Shown: piece by piece, positions 47,001 to 58,234 of the stretch
How positions within the stretch are numbered: the first letter of the stretch is position 1
Layout of the letters: each line of letters starts with the position of its first letter
From: Circinella umbellata
Taxonomy: Eukaryota; Mucoromycota; Mucoromycetes; Mucorales; Lichtheimiaceae
Assembly: GCA_025093555.1 (NCBI GenBank)
Contig: JAIWNF010000047.1
Location: 186,001-250,000 of the forward strand
Reading direction: 5' to 3'
DNA: 64,000 nt
Notes under the pieces: generated by a model
Told to the model about the DNA's origin: nothing
The model's database searches: none
What the model saw: only the letters and a program-made list of their open reading frames with translations
Made by a program: the position numbers and the translations under genes

Positions 47001-50000
47001 CATCTAATCCTCCCGTAACGGATGGTAATATTTTTTTTTTTTTTAGTTTCAACGCATTTATGAAAAAGATCATGGTATGATCACACCAATTCGATTGGAT
47101 ATGTGTATAGAAAGTAGTGATGTTCCCAAATTAGTCGAACCTATCCATATATTACTTTCCAGTTTATTTAAAACTTTACAAAACTTGGAAAAAAATAATA
47201 TGGATACTACGACAACAAGTTCAGTCATTTCAGATCAAGTAACACAATGTCGAGAAGATTTATCTTCACTTGTATTTCGACTTTCAAAATCAGATCTGGA
47301 AGATTATGAATTGGATAAAACGGCCGATTTTGATTTGGCAACCCATGTTGGTATGCGAAATAATATTTATGCTGGGTTATTACAAGGCACTTATGAAGTA
47401 AGTCATTTTAATGTATTGTGGTAAAAAGATAATTATATACATTAAAATGTATCTGTGATATCTATTACACAAGAATCCCCCCACCCCACCCAAAAAAAAA
47501 TGGACTTTTTTTTTCTAATTCTAATTCATTTGTGTCTAATTAGGCCGCCATGGAATATGAATATTTTGAAAGAAAAGATACTTTGGAATCATTTCAAACC
47601 ATTTTAACTATCTTTAAGAAACGAATGGAAACAGCTGCGTTGTTAAAAGAAGGATCCCCTTTTGCTGATAAAGGTGAATAGGATATATTCATGGAGGAGG
47701 GGGGGGAATATATAATAAAGTCATCCTACCAACCCTATTCAGTGAATATTTACTAACCCAAAATAACTTTTATAAATCATGGGTTATCCTATATAGGACG
47801 TAAAAGTACGGCTATGCAAGCGGAATATTCCGTAGCATCATTAGAGTTCTTGACAGATGTCACACGACGTATGTTTACTGAAGGAAGTATTCAAAGACCT
47901 ATTCGAGCATTACGTGGCGATATTGGCTATGTACATTATATTGTATTGAGTATCCAAACGGCACTTAAAAAGGTAATTAATACATTGTGATATCAACTGT
48001 TCTCGGAGAAGAAGAAGAAAATGGTGACGAAAATGGAATCCTGTTTTCCCCTTGTGTGTATATGTTCGAAAGGGGGGGGGGAAGGATGATATCAATTAAG
48101 GGTTTTTGTTAAATTTTCATACCCATTTTACATAAATAAAAAACACTAACTTTTTTTTTCTCTCAATAATATATAATTATTACTATGATCCGTTTTTTTT
48201 TGTTCTATTTACTATATAGACGACACAAGGAACGAGCATTCAAGAACGTAGTTTTCAACGATGTATAGAATTAGGTAAAATATGCATGGATATTTTAAAA
48301 ACCGAAGATAGTGATAGTAGTTTTGTTCTCCATCAACCTAAAAAAGTAAGTTTATTTTATTTTTTTAATGTAATATTAAGTTCATTACGTATTTATTTGT
48401 TTATTTGCAAAAAAAAAATAAAAACCCTGCAGGGACAAGTATCAGTATTGGAATCCATTTGGGATGCGTTTAAAAATATCTTTGAGACTGTATTACAATT
48501 ATGGCCTAATCGACTCGAATATTTTTATTCATCATTAACGAATTCACCTGCTTCCATGGATATTATTGCTGAAAATATTAATACTTCAAATGGAGAAAAT
48601 ATCAATACTGTCATTTTTAATGTCGTAAGGATATTAGAGGTAAAGAGGCAAAAAAAAAAAATTATATTTATTTATTTTATGTATATTAACAAAACGCATA
48701 CACAACAAAAACAACTTGCATAATGGATATAAACAAAAAAGGAAATCATGACCAAATACCTAAGTGATCGTACACCCCTATACAAAGAAGCTGCAAAATT
48801 AATGCAAGTGATCACATTCTTATCCAATCGTATGAATAAAGATGGAAAAGATTTTCGACAACGTGCAGGATATATGACAGATTGGCTTGGATCTATGATT
48901 AAACAACGACCTCTTGAAGAAATTAATCTTGCGAAACAAATTATTCAATTACAAATTCATTTATGTGCTGAAATTCAAGATTTTATAACTATTGTATATA
49001 TTTCTCAAGACCTTCATGTACTTCATGGAGATATTATGGATGAAGTGGGTTTATTATCAGAAGAAGATGAAGAAGAAGAACGACCTCCTGTACAGTATTT
49101 GATGATAAATCAAAAAACAGCTCATTCAATTACTTTACTCCTATTATCTTTTATGGAACAACTTTATGATGATATGTTATGGTGTATTGGTCGACTTAAA
49201 CTTGCTGGTAAAAAAAAAATAATCTTGATATATTTGGACGTGTGACGTTTATTAATTTCTAAACTTATTGACTTTATATATGTAGCTTCAACAGAGGTTG
49301 AAAATGTACAAGAATTCGAGAATGTCGTATGTAAACGTATAAAGGCTTATTTGAACGTTACAAGTGAATTTACAAAAGCCGTACTAATGGGACAACATGC
49401 TGAATACTTGATTAAAACATTGATTAAAACATACAAAACATTATCCGCTCTTACAAAATATGTAACTATTACCAGAAGAAGAAGAAGAAGAAGAACCATT
49501 TACTCATTGTATTCAATGAATAACAAAAATATAAATATATATATTGACATGATTTTCATCTTTGGGTTGGGGTATATAGAAAATTAATGCTCGACCTAAA
49601 TATATATCAGATGATTTTACATCTATGATTAATATTGCTGGTACCGAAGTCACTGATAAAATGTATCAATTCTTAATGATCCATGGTCAAGAAGGTCTTA
49701 CAGATGGAACCCATTTCACGGACTCAACTAAAAACAAGAAAAAAGGAAAAGCAACGACGGGGCATTCTAATAAATCTAAAAATATCAAGGAAAAAGCAAA
49801 AATTCTTCGAGATTCAAAAATGATTCCAAAATTAATTTATGAAGTAGAAGAATTTGAAAGACAATTAATTCAATTGACACGTAAATCAAATAAGGACTTA
49901 ATGCAATATATGAAACGTAGTACAGCACGTGATTTCAAGATTAATCTTGATGTATTGATAAGTAGTACAACAGAACAACAACAAGACGATCCAGAAGAAG

Positions 50001-50116
50001 AAGAAGATCCTAAACATCAAATAGCGACACGAAATTTTAGAAAGACAAGTCGAAGTAATGATGATGATGATGATACCGAAGGTGATAGAGGATCAAAAAG
50101 GCCACGGGTCATGTAA
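44060..50116 (+). CDS. FANCI: Fanconi anemia group I protein homologue
   Basis: Twenty-two exons with all 21 introns GT-AG: 44060-44143, 44265-44352, 44423-44492, 44564-44902, 44990-45059, 45145-45230, 45327-45501, 45591-45669, 45741-45923, 46011-46102, 46194-46337, 46418-46560, 46638-46753, 46824-46945, 47047-47397, 47544-47673, 47797-47972, 48220-48345, 48433-48639, 48742-49207, 49286-49461, 49580-50116. They give 1319 residues (human FANCI 1328). Family blocks include P-P-F-V-Y-Q-L-L-L-L-S, G-T-V-M-L-H-M-S-F-A-I-K, L-R-R-C-F-N-Q-Q-A-E-I-R and, near the end, L-M-Q-Y-M-K-R-S-T-A-R-D-F-K-I. The C terminus is acidic then basic (S-K-R-P-R). FANCI pairs with FANCD2 to clamp DNA at interstrand crosslinks. 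Residue 524, aligned with the human monoubiquitinated Lys523, is Met. Intron 7 (donor GTTCGT) and the exon 20 acceptor are the least certain junctions. Confidence 0.93.
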
Positions 50117-50615
50117 TGAATGCAGAAGGGGGATCTTTCTTATTTTTATATATAACCACTATCATGAGATAATGGGTGGATGATATAAAATAAAATAAAA
50201 AGTTGTATAAATATAAACAAACAAATAATAATAATAAAAATTGTATGAATAATAATTAATAAATAATAATATTGTAGAGAAATAAATTTTACTAATGACA
50301 TACAAATAAATAATAATAATAATAATAATAATAAATAATATACTTAATATAATTATAATAAAGATAAAGACTCGAATTAAAAAAATAAAAACATGCGTAA
50401 GAAAAAATCCCCTCCTTCAAGATACATACACACCTACACAACTCGAACCCCAGAAAAGAAAAATATTACAAAAAAAAAAAAAGACACATTTTTCAACGTA
50501 AAAATAATAATAGAAATAAACCACCCAATCGTTCTTCTTCTTGATTATAAAAAAAACGTCCATTCTATCCTTTCCCCCCTCCTCCTAATACGATAACTTA
50601 TTCTTGGAAAGTTTT
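50117..50615. other. convergent 3' ends of FANCI and the RRM gene
   Basis: About 500 bases tail to tail, with AAT-rich simple repeats (an (AAT)n run at about 50310-50335). Several AATAAA-like words could serve as poly(A) signals for both genes. Confidence 0.55.
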
Positions 50616-53217
50616 TTAATACTTGAATCCACTTAATGGTTCCCATACACTACTTGATGTTAATGTTGTTTGAGGTGCTGTCGTAGTTGTCATGTCATCT
50701 GTATCTTTACCACTATTATTATTATTATTATTATTACCAGATGCCATTTTTGTTGTTATTTGTGTTGTTGGAGTAGTCAGACCAGCTGAACCATTGGATA
50801 ATGTCATTATTTTAACTGCATCTATAAGATGTTGATGATCTTCATCAGGACTCATTGGAAGAGAAGATGATTTTGGAGGGGGTGGTGAAAAAAATACATC
50901 ATTTGTATCAACATGAGTTGATTCAAGGTATGAATGTTGAGATGGTGGTATTAACGGTTGAGTGGATGGTAGGGGAGGAGGAGCCCACGGATGGTGTATT
51001 GTAAATAAATTGGAAGAAGAAGAACATGAACGTAAATCAGTAGAAGGTGTCGTTTCATTAGAAGAAGATGAATACATAGTTTCAGCCATGGGTGTCATAT
51101 TATGATTCATTCTTGATCCTACTAAAAGAGAACTATTATTCATCGGAAGGTTCGTAGTGGTGTCATTATTATGTATAAATGATGGAAAAGAAGGTTGTTG
51201 ATCTTCTACTGTAGTAAAAGGATGGGTCAAATAAACCTGTTGTTGTTGTTGTTGTTGTTGTGGCTCTGAATTACTACCCAATGATAAATAATGGGGTGAA
51301 TTTGTGTTTGATGGACTTTGGAATGGATGTTGTAAAAGTCGTGCTCGAGTATTATCATCCAGTGATAAAAGATGTTGTTGTAATAAAGCTGTATCATGTG
51401 TAAGATTGTTATTCATGGTAGTAGTAGTAGATGGTACAAATGGTGTAGTAGGCTCAGCAAGAGGCATGGTTGGTAATGGTGGCGGTGAGAAAGATGTTGC
51501 AGTTGCTGTAGGAACATTTGCGGCAGCCGTGATGGGTGGATAATTTATTGGATATGGAAGTGGAGGAGGAAGAGGATGTAAATGATGAGTATATTGTAAT
51601 GAATGATGATGTGATAAAGTAGGGATGTATGGCGGAAAATTAGGTCTAGGTTGTAATGATGTTGCTGTTGCTGGTACTGTAGGTAATGTAAATCGTTGTT
51701 GTTGCTGTTGTTGTTGTGTTAATGATTGTTGTGAGTGGTGGTGATGTGATACAGGCGGACCCGGTGCAAATTTATCGAAATGAACCCGTAATTGACGTCC
51801 ATGAAATTCAAATCCATCATACATTGCTAAAAAAAAAATATGAATAAGTCTCATTATATATTAAAAATTATCTTAGATATGTATATCACTTACCCATTGC
51901 TTTTTTTGCATCTTCATATGTAGCAAATAAAACTGTTCCAAATCCTCTACTACGACCATCAGGCCCTTGTACGACATCCGCTCGTAATATATTCCCCGCA
52001 TTACGGAATAAATCTTTGACATCTTGCCATTGACAATGAAAAGGTAACTAAATACATATATATGTTGTTAATAAACCTCTTGTTTTTTTTTCTTCCTTCC
52101 CTCATTCATTTTTCTAATCATATTCTTCCAATTTACATTGCCAACAAATAACTGTCTGCCTCCTTGAATAATCTAGAAATTCGCATGAAACCAAGTTAAA
52201 TTTTTCTTCTCTATCTTTATCCCCCTCTCTCATACCTTTTTTACTTTATATATTTTATCTTTTACCTCCATATTTTTATTGTTATTTTCCATAGGATGAT
52301 TTTGATGATGAATACGTATAGTATTTGGTATTATGTGTTGCTGTTGTTGTTGTTGTAATTGCGGTAAGAAATGAATAGGAGGTTGATGATGATTATTACG
52401 TTGTATATTTGATGATAATTCAATAAACCCACGATCTTCTCGGACTTCTAAAACGCGACCCTGCCACTTGTAATTGTGTAACATGTCTATTACATATATA
52501 ACCATATTTTTAAATGGATGAATATAATTATACAATTACTCTCTTATATGCATATAATTAAGTTCCTCTTCGCTCCTTTCTCCCCGTCTCCCCGTCTCCC
52601 CGTCCCCCTCTCCGTCTCCCTCTCCCTCCAATCTCTCTCTCTCTCTCTCTCTCATATTATCTATAAAATATTAAAAGGAGCGGGGAAGGTTTTACCAATA
52701 GCACGTTGTGCATCTTGTATTGTTGCAAATAATACAGTTCCATGACCTTTACTTCGATTATCAAAACTTAAAGCAACATCGGCTCGTTGAACGTTACCAG
52801 CTTTACGAAATAAATCTTTTAAATCTTGCCATCGTACTCGAAAAGGAAGCTATTCCATATACATATGTAATGCAATATATCAGCTAATGAATATATATTT
52901 ATATATAAGATCATATCCACGAAAATAAAAATAATAAAATCATAATAAAGTTTTCAACCATTTACATTTCCAACGAATAATTGTCGAACATGAGTTACTG
53001 GACGTGGTTTTTGTTCCATAGTTATATGACTATTTATATTATCTTGTTGAGTTTGCTCGGACGAAGATAATGATAGTGAAGGTGTTTTATCACTATGACT
53101 ATTGTCATTGTGTAAATGAATGAACTCGTTTGACAATGGTTGTTGTTCTGACACTTTTGTTATCTTTTGTAAACGAGTGTTGTTGTCCACGACATTGTTA
53201 TCACTTGAAGTCACCAT
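50616..53217 (-). CDS. two-RRM RNA-binding protein, Gbp2/Hrb1-like
   Basis: Six exons: 52966-53217, 52696-52849, 52266-52486, 52137-52172, 51894-52047, 50616-51826, giving 675 residues. RRM1 (about 79-155) has R-Q-L-F-V-G-N (RNP2) and K-G-H-G-T-V-L-F-A-T (RNP1); RRM2 (about 216-293) has the same R-Q-L-F-V-G-N and R-G-F-G-T-V-L-F-A-T. Both share R/Q-W-Q-D-x-K-D-L-F-R-x-A-G-N, typical of fungal Gbp2/Hrb1-like and Nrd1-like proteins that package and export mRNA. In both RRMs an intron falls directly after G-N of RNP2. The long C terminus (294-675) is disordered: Gln runs, His/Pro/Ser/Thr/Asn-rich. Intron 2 carries a G-rich quadruplex motif on the transcribed strand. RRM identity firm; ortholog name tentative. 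Confidence 0.85.
52582..52608 (-). other. intronic G-quadruplex motif
   Basis: On the minus (transcript) strand four runs of at least four G are separated by loops of 2-4 bases, made of an imperfect 8-bp repeat (GGGGAGAC). It lies in intron 2 (52487-52695) of the two-RRM gene. Confidence 0.7.
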
Positions 53218-55665
53218 TACGTCTTTTTTTTTGGGTTTCTTTTGGAATGGTGTAAAGGGGAAAAAAAGTTTGTTATCTTTTAAAGCCGTTACAAAAGAAG
53301 CTGAGAAAGTTTTATATAGGCTTCTTCTTTAGACCCTTAGAAATAAACTTTTTTTGGTTATGTTTTTTTGGTTGGTGTAAAAAAAAGACAAAAAGAGGGG
53401 GGGGGGAAGCGGGAGTTTGTAAGAAAGAAGAAGAGAAAAAGTTAGAGATAACAAAAAGGAAAGAACAAGAAGTCTAGAAAAAAAAGGGGCGTGGAAAGTT
53501 TTTAATGGTGAGGGATATGTATAATTTTTTTTTACCACAGCTATACAGACAAAAGCACCAATCCAACACACAAAAGTTATATATTATCACAGTTCAAAAA
53601 AGGAGAATAAAAAAAGAAGGAGGGGGTGAAAGGGAAAGTTAAAAAAAGAGGGAGAGAGGGTAAAGAAGAAAAGGAAAAGGTAGAAACCCAAAAAAACTAA
53701 TTCGAATTGAATAACCGCATAATAATAGAAAGTAGGTATGACATACTGTTTCATAAATTTCGTAACTCAAGGCACCTACCGAACAAGGAAAGACTCTTTC
53801 TCTCCCTCTCTCTCTTTTTTTTCTATTTCGATTACTTTTTTTAGAAGAGAACCTAATGATTTATTGTCAATTAAATCCACACAGACACATTAGACATATA
53901 AACCATACTAGAGTGAAATGAATTCAATACGCACTAGTTTCAGGGCATTAAAAAAAAAAAGAGAGAGAGAGGGTGTCTTGGAACCTTTGTTCTTTAACTT
54001 ATTTCCCAAATCTGCAGTAAGAAAAAGATGCATGATAAATAATAATGGACATCAAAATCAACCCCACGTCTTCCCCTCCCCCCCCCCCATTTTTTTAAAA
54101 TATCATGGGGTTATTAGAGATATATAATAATTATCACATTAAAAAAGAGAATGAGGGACCTTTTTTCCTCACTCAAAAAAAAAGCTTATTGTCTTCTTGG
54201 GTTATACAAAAAAAAGTTGCGTGTTTGTTTTTTATAATATATGTATTATTAGAAAAAGAATAAATATTTGACTATGCACTATTCTTTTTATTCTATTTTG
54301 TGTGCTTGTGTGTGTGTGTGTGCTTTCTATTTATATATTAGAAGTAAAAGGATGGAATTTAATAAACTTGTATGGTTTTTTTTTTTGCACTTTGTTTCAA
54401 AAAAAAAAAAATCCGAACGATTAGCCGATGAAGAAAAAAAAAATCATGTGGAGAAATTGTCATCATTTTTTAAGACAATAAATGATTCTGTATCACCTTT
54501 CTTTTTGTACCACGTTGTTGGTTTTTTTTTGGTGTTACAAGGAACAATTTTGATGGCTACACCAAAAAAATAAATAAATTCTTTGCTTCCTGTCTTTAAA
54601 AGATTTGATTTTTTTTAACTAACAAGTATATTGTTATGGTAACCTATTTATATATGTTGCTATGTTATGTCGCTATGATAACTAATTAGTAAAATGATCA
54701 GTTTTCTTAATTAAATGTTCTTGATTATATATTATATAAACGAGTCATTTTACAGCACCCCCGCCATTTTCGTCTCTTCTCCTCGCGCAGCAAATGATAT
54801 ATTTTTTTATTTTAATTAGATAATCAAGTGAAATTTAATAATAATAATAAAATAGAGATCCTATTTTTCCCTTACAATGATAATTTAAACACATGATTAG
54901 AGAGCTTATTGACATAGTGGTTTATGAAAAAAAAAATCTTTATACGTAGGTTGAATTAAACTAAGAATGATTATTATTAATTTTTTGACAAATGTCTTCT
55001 TACCTGGGTCATGACTGGGATATTTTTTTTTTTTTGGTTTTTTTTTTTCTTTTTACAAAATCATAGTACATACGTAAGATACTAGGATTGACCCAATTGC
55101 ATATTATAAAAGTGATTGCAAAAGTAAACTTTTTTATTCGTATCTAAAAGTTTTATAATTGTAAATAGGGTGTAAAAATTAACGTAAATAAATGCTTAAT
55201 GTTTTTGACATACTCATTTTTAGTATTTCGTCATGTGAGAAAGTTTTTTTTATATATTATATATTGTGTGGTGGAATTGACTTATTATTGTGAACAAGAA
55301 TGAGTCATTTTCACCCAAGTTTTTTCTCTTACGTATCCCATGATATACTTAGTATTAGTGAAACCGATGTATCTGATTTCATTAACAGAATCAAAAGGAT
55401 TAGTATTATTGTTATCATCATTATAAAATATAAGAGATAAACAGAAACCTAAAACTAATTAATATTAAAACTTTCGCACGGTTCAATTTTTTTCTTTGCA
55501 TAAAATTGCAGTTAGTTAGCATATCCTTAAATGTGGCTTATTTCAATGACTCATTTTCCTTTTTCTGGACTCCCCACTTTTTTCGCATTCTTAACAAAAA
55601 AAAAAGTTAAACCTTCACCCCCCTTCTTCTTTACACTACTCTTTTTATATATATACACACACACG
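53218..55665. other. divergent promoter region between the RRM gene and ArgRS
   Basis: About 2.4 kb without a supportable gene. G/A-rich tracts lie near 53390-53410 and 53590-53690, and a C run at 54079-54089. Three RFX-like (X-box) words occur at 54633-54682. The pyrimidine-rich leader before 55666 ends in CACACACACG-ATG. Confidence 0.55.
54633..54682. promoter_or_regulatory. cluster of RFX/X-box-like words
   Basis: GTTATGGTAAC (54633-54643), GTTGCTATG (54656-54664) and CGCTATGATAAC (54671-54682) resemble full or half RFX sites. A related pair (ATCACCATAGCAAT, ATCACTATAGTAACC) lies at 42622-42694. Motif match by eye only. Confidence 0.3.
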
Positions 55666-57855
55666 ATGAACTTAACCGTTCCCGTGAATGCTATTCCATT
55701 TCAACTTTTGGCTATTATTGCCTCTAATGTTCAATTAAAAGAATCTATTCAACTTCAACCTACACGTGATGCTGTTGAACCTACATTAAAAGTCAATGAT
55801 AAAGTCACTATTACCGGTACACCATCCGTCGCTCGTTATCTCATTCGTTCATATAACTTGATAAATGAAACCGAGGCTTCATCTCAAAACGTATCCCGAC
55901 TTGTTGATATTATCTTAACTCAAGAACCTACACTTATTCAACAACTCTTAAAACAACAACAAACAAAATATTTACTCAATGATACACCTCAACTTGTCGA
56001 TGCTTTAGCTTGGGGTGTTTTACACTCTGCTAATTTACCTACACCCCATTCATGGGCTGTCACGGAAGCTGCTTTGATTTTAGGTGAAGAAATTGCTGCT
56101 GGTGCAGCACCTGCTAAATTAGATACAGTTCCTCAACTTCCTGGTACTTCACCTGAAACAAACGTCATGGATGTATTCAAGAATGTGATTGCAACACAAA
56201 TGAATCAAATTTCAGGTGTAGATACCAAGTTACTTTTTGATGCATTGGATTTACCTCGTTCTTTAGAAAATGGTGATTTAGCCATTGCTGTACCTCGATT
56301 ACGTGTCAAGGGAAATCCTGCTCAATTCGCTCAAGAATGGGCTAAACAATTCCAACCCAATGATCATATCTTATCTGCTGTTGCTGTTGGACCCTTTTTG
56401 AATTTCCGTATCAATGCTAAATTATTAGTGAAAAAGACCGTGGATATGGCTGCTAAATTTGGATTCGATTATGGTAAAAACAAATTGGATCAAGGTAAAC
56501 GCGCTATTGTTGAATTCTCTTCACCTAATATTGCCAAACCTTTCCACGCCGGTCATTTGCGTTCCACTATTATTGGTGCTTTTATTCGTAATGTCTATGA
56601 TGCCAATGGTTGGGAAACCATTGCTATGAATTATCTTGGTGATTGGGGTAAACAATATGGTTTATTGGCTGTGGGTTTCGCTCGTCACGGTAATGAAGAA
56701 GCTTTAGAAGCCGATCCTATCAAGCATTTATATGAAGTCTATGTCAAGATCAATCGTGATGCTGAAGCCGATCCTACGATTCATGATGAAGCCCGTGCTT
56801 ATTTCAAAAAGATGGAAGAAGGAGAAGAAGAAGCCTTATCTCTTTGGCGTCGATTCCGTGATTTATCCATTGTCAAATATAAGGAAGTCTATGCTCGTTT
56901 GAATATTCACTTTGATGTTTATTCAGGTGAATCTCAAGTAGGCGATGGTATGGAACGTGCTTTGAAACAATTACAAGAATGTGGTATTTTGGAAGATTCA
57001 GATGGTGCCAAAATTATTGATTTGACGAAATACAAATTGGAAAAAGCCATTGTTCAAAAACGAGATGGTACCACGCTTTATTTGACCCGTGATATTGGTG
57101 CTGCTTTGGAACGTTATGAAAAATATAAATTTGACAAGATGATTTATGTTGTTGCTGCACAACAAGATTTACATTTAAAACAATTGTTCAAGACTTTGGA
57201 ATTATTGAAATATGACTTTGCTAACAAGGTAGAACATATTAATTTCGGTATGGTGCAAGGCATGTCTACACGTAAAGGAACTGTTGTCTTTTTGGAAGAT
57301 ATTTTGGATGAAGCCAAGGATATTATGCATGAGGTCATGCGTAAGAATGAAGTTAAATATAATGAAGTAGCAGAACCCGAAAAGGTTGCTGATGAAATTG
57401 GTTTATCGGGTGTAAAGATTCAAGATAATTCAGCTCGTCGTATTAAGAATTATGAATTTGATCGTAACCGTATGTTCTCCTTTGAAGGTGACACTGGACC
57501 TTATATTCAATATGCTCATGCTCGTTTGATGTCTGTTGAACGAAAGAGTGGATTGACTATTAATCCTAATGCAGATGTGGAACTTTTGACTGAACCTGAA
57601 GCTATTGAAGTTTTGCGTACCGTTGCTCAATACCCTGATCTTGTTCGTAGTTTGATGAATGGTTTGGAACCATGTAATGTAGTTACTTATGCTTTCAAAT
57701 TATCTCATGAAATTTCTGCTTGTTTTGAAGCTTTATGGGTTCGTGGTGCTGCTCCTGAACTTGCTGATGCTCGTTTGTTAATGTACTATTGTGCTCGTGT
57801 TACTCTTGGTAATGCTATGCGTTTGTTGGGCTTGAAACCTCTTGAGAGAATGTAA
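55666..57855 (+). CDS. arginyl-tRNA synthetase, cytosolic
   Basis: A 729-residue intronless class I synthetase that charges tRNA-Arg. An N-terminal additional domain is followed by the catalytic core with the HIGH motif as H-A-G-H (294-297) inside S-S-P-N-I-A-K-P-F-H-A-G-H-L-R-S-T, and the KMSKS-equivalent G-M-S-T-R-K-G (from 532), the usual eukaryotic ArgRS form. An anticodon-binding DALR domain ends the protein (G-D-T-G-P-Y-I-Q-Y-A-H-A-R, then L-G-L-K-P-L-E-R-M). Start chosen at 55666, after the CACACA leader, because the N-terminal domain aligns from there. The frame stays open up to another ATG at 55531, which could add 45 residues without acidic side chains. Codon use is strongly biased, as in a highly expressed gene. 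Confidence 0.95.
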   Translation: MNLTVPVNAIPFQLLAIIASNVQLKESIQLQPTRDAVEPTLKVNDKVTITGTPSVARYLIRSYNLINETEASSQNVSRLVDIILTQEPTLIQQLLKQQQTKYLLNDTPQLVDALAWGVLHSANLPTPHSWAVTEAALILGEEIAAGAAPAKLDTVPQLPGTSPETNVMDVFKNVIATQMNQISGVDTKLLFDALDLPRSLENGDLAIAVPRLRVKGNPAQFAQEWAKQFQPNDHILSAVAVGPFLNFRINAKLLVKKTVDMAAKFGFDYGKNKLDQGKRAIVEFSSPNIAKPFHAGHLRSTIIGAFIRNVYDANGWETIAMNYLGDWGKQYGLLAVGFARHGNEEALEADPIKHLYEVYVKINRDAEADPTIHDEARAYFKKMEEGEEEALSLWRRFRDLSIVKYKEVYARLNIHFDVYSGESQVGDGMERALKQLQECGILEDSDGAKIIDLTKYKLEKAIVQKRDGTTLYLTRDIGAALERYEKYKFDKMIYVVAAQQDLHLKQLFKTLELLKYDFANKVEHINFGMVQGMSTRKGTVVFLEDILDEAKDIMHEVMRKNEVKYNEVAEPEKVADEIGLSGVKIQDNSARRIKNYEFDRNRMFSFEGDTGPYIQYAHARLMSVERKSGLTINPNADVELLTEPEAIEVLRTVAQYPDLVRSLMNGLEPCNVVTYAFKLSHEISACFEALWVRGAAPELADARLLMYYCARVTLGNAMRLLGLKPLERM

Positions 57856-58234
57856 ATTTTTTTTATATGTATATCATAATTCCCCCACCCCCAACTCCCT
57901 TCTTCCTCACCATCTCTATAATCCAAACCATTATCTTACCTATTTTCTTTTGTATAAAAATAAAAACTCTCTCCTTCTCGCTCTCTCTCTCTCTCTCTCT
58001 CTTCTTTCAATTTGTTCATATACAAAATAAATAAATAAATAAAAAATATATACATAATAATAATTAATTTTTATTTCAAAACGTTTTGCTATTATGCTTT
58101 TTATTTATTTATTTTTATAATTTATTAATGATACAATGGGAATTTAATATGTTTTGTTGCGTATATAAGAGAGTATAGATGTGGGGGGGGTGAGTGAGAG
58201 AAAGAAATTTTTTTGTTGTTGGGGGGGAAGGGAA
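57856..58234. other. convergent 3' ends of ArgRS and AP-2 alpha
   Basis: About 380 bases with (CT)11 at 57981-58002, AATAAA words near 58027-58040 and a G run near 58182. No gene. Confidence 0.6.

Noticed and set aside
51304..51543. Plus-strand open frame inside the two-RRM gene
   Set aside because: Antisense of the low-complexity C-terminal exon, which is coherent on the minus strand.
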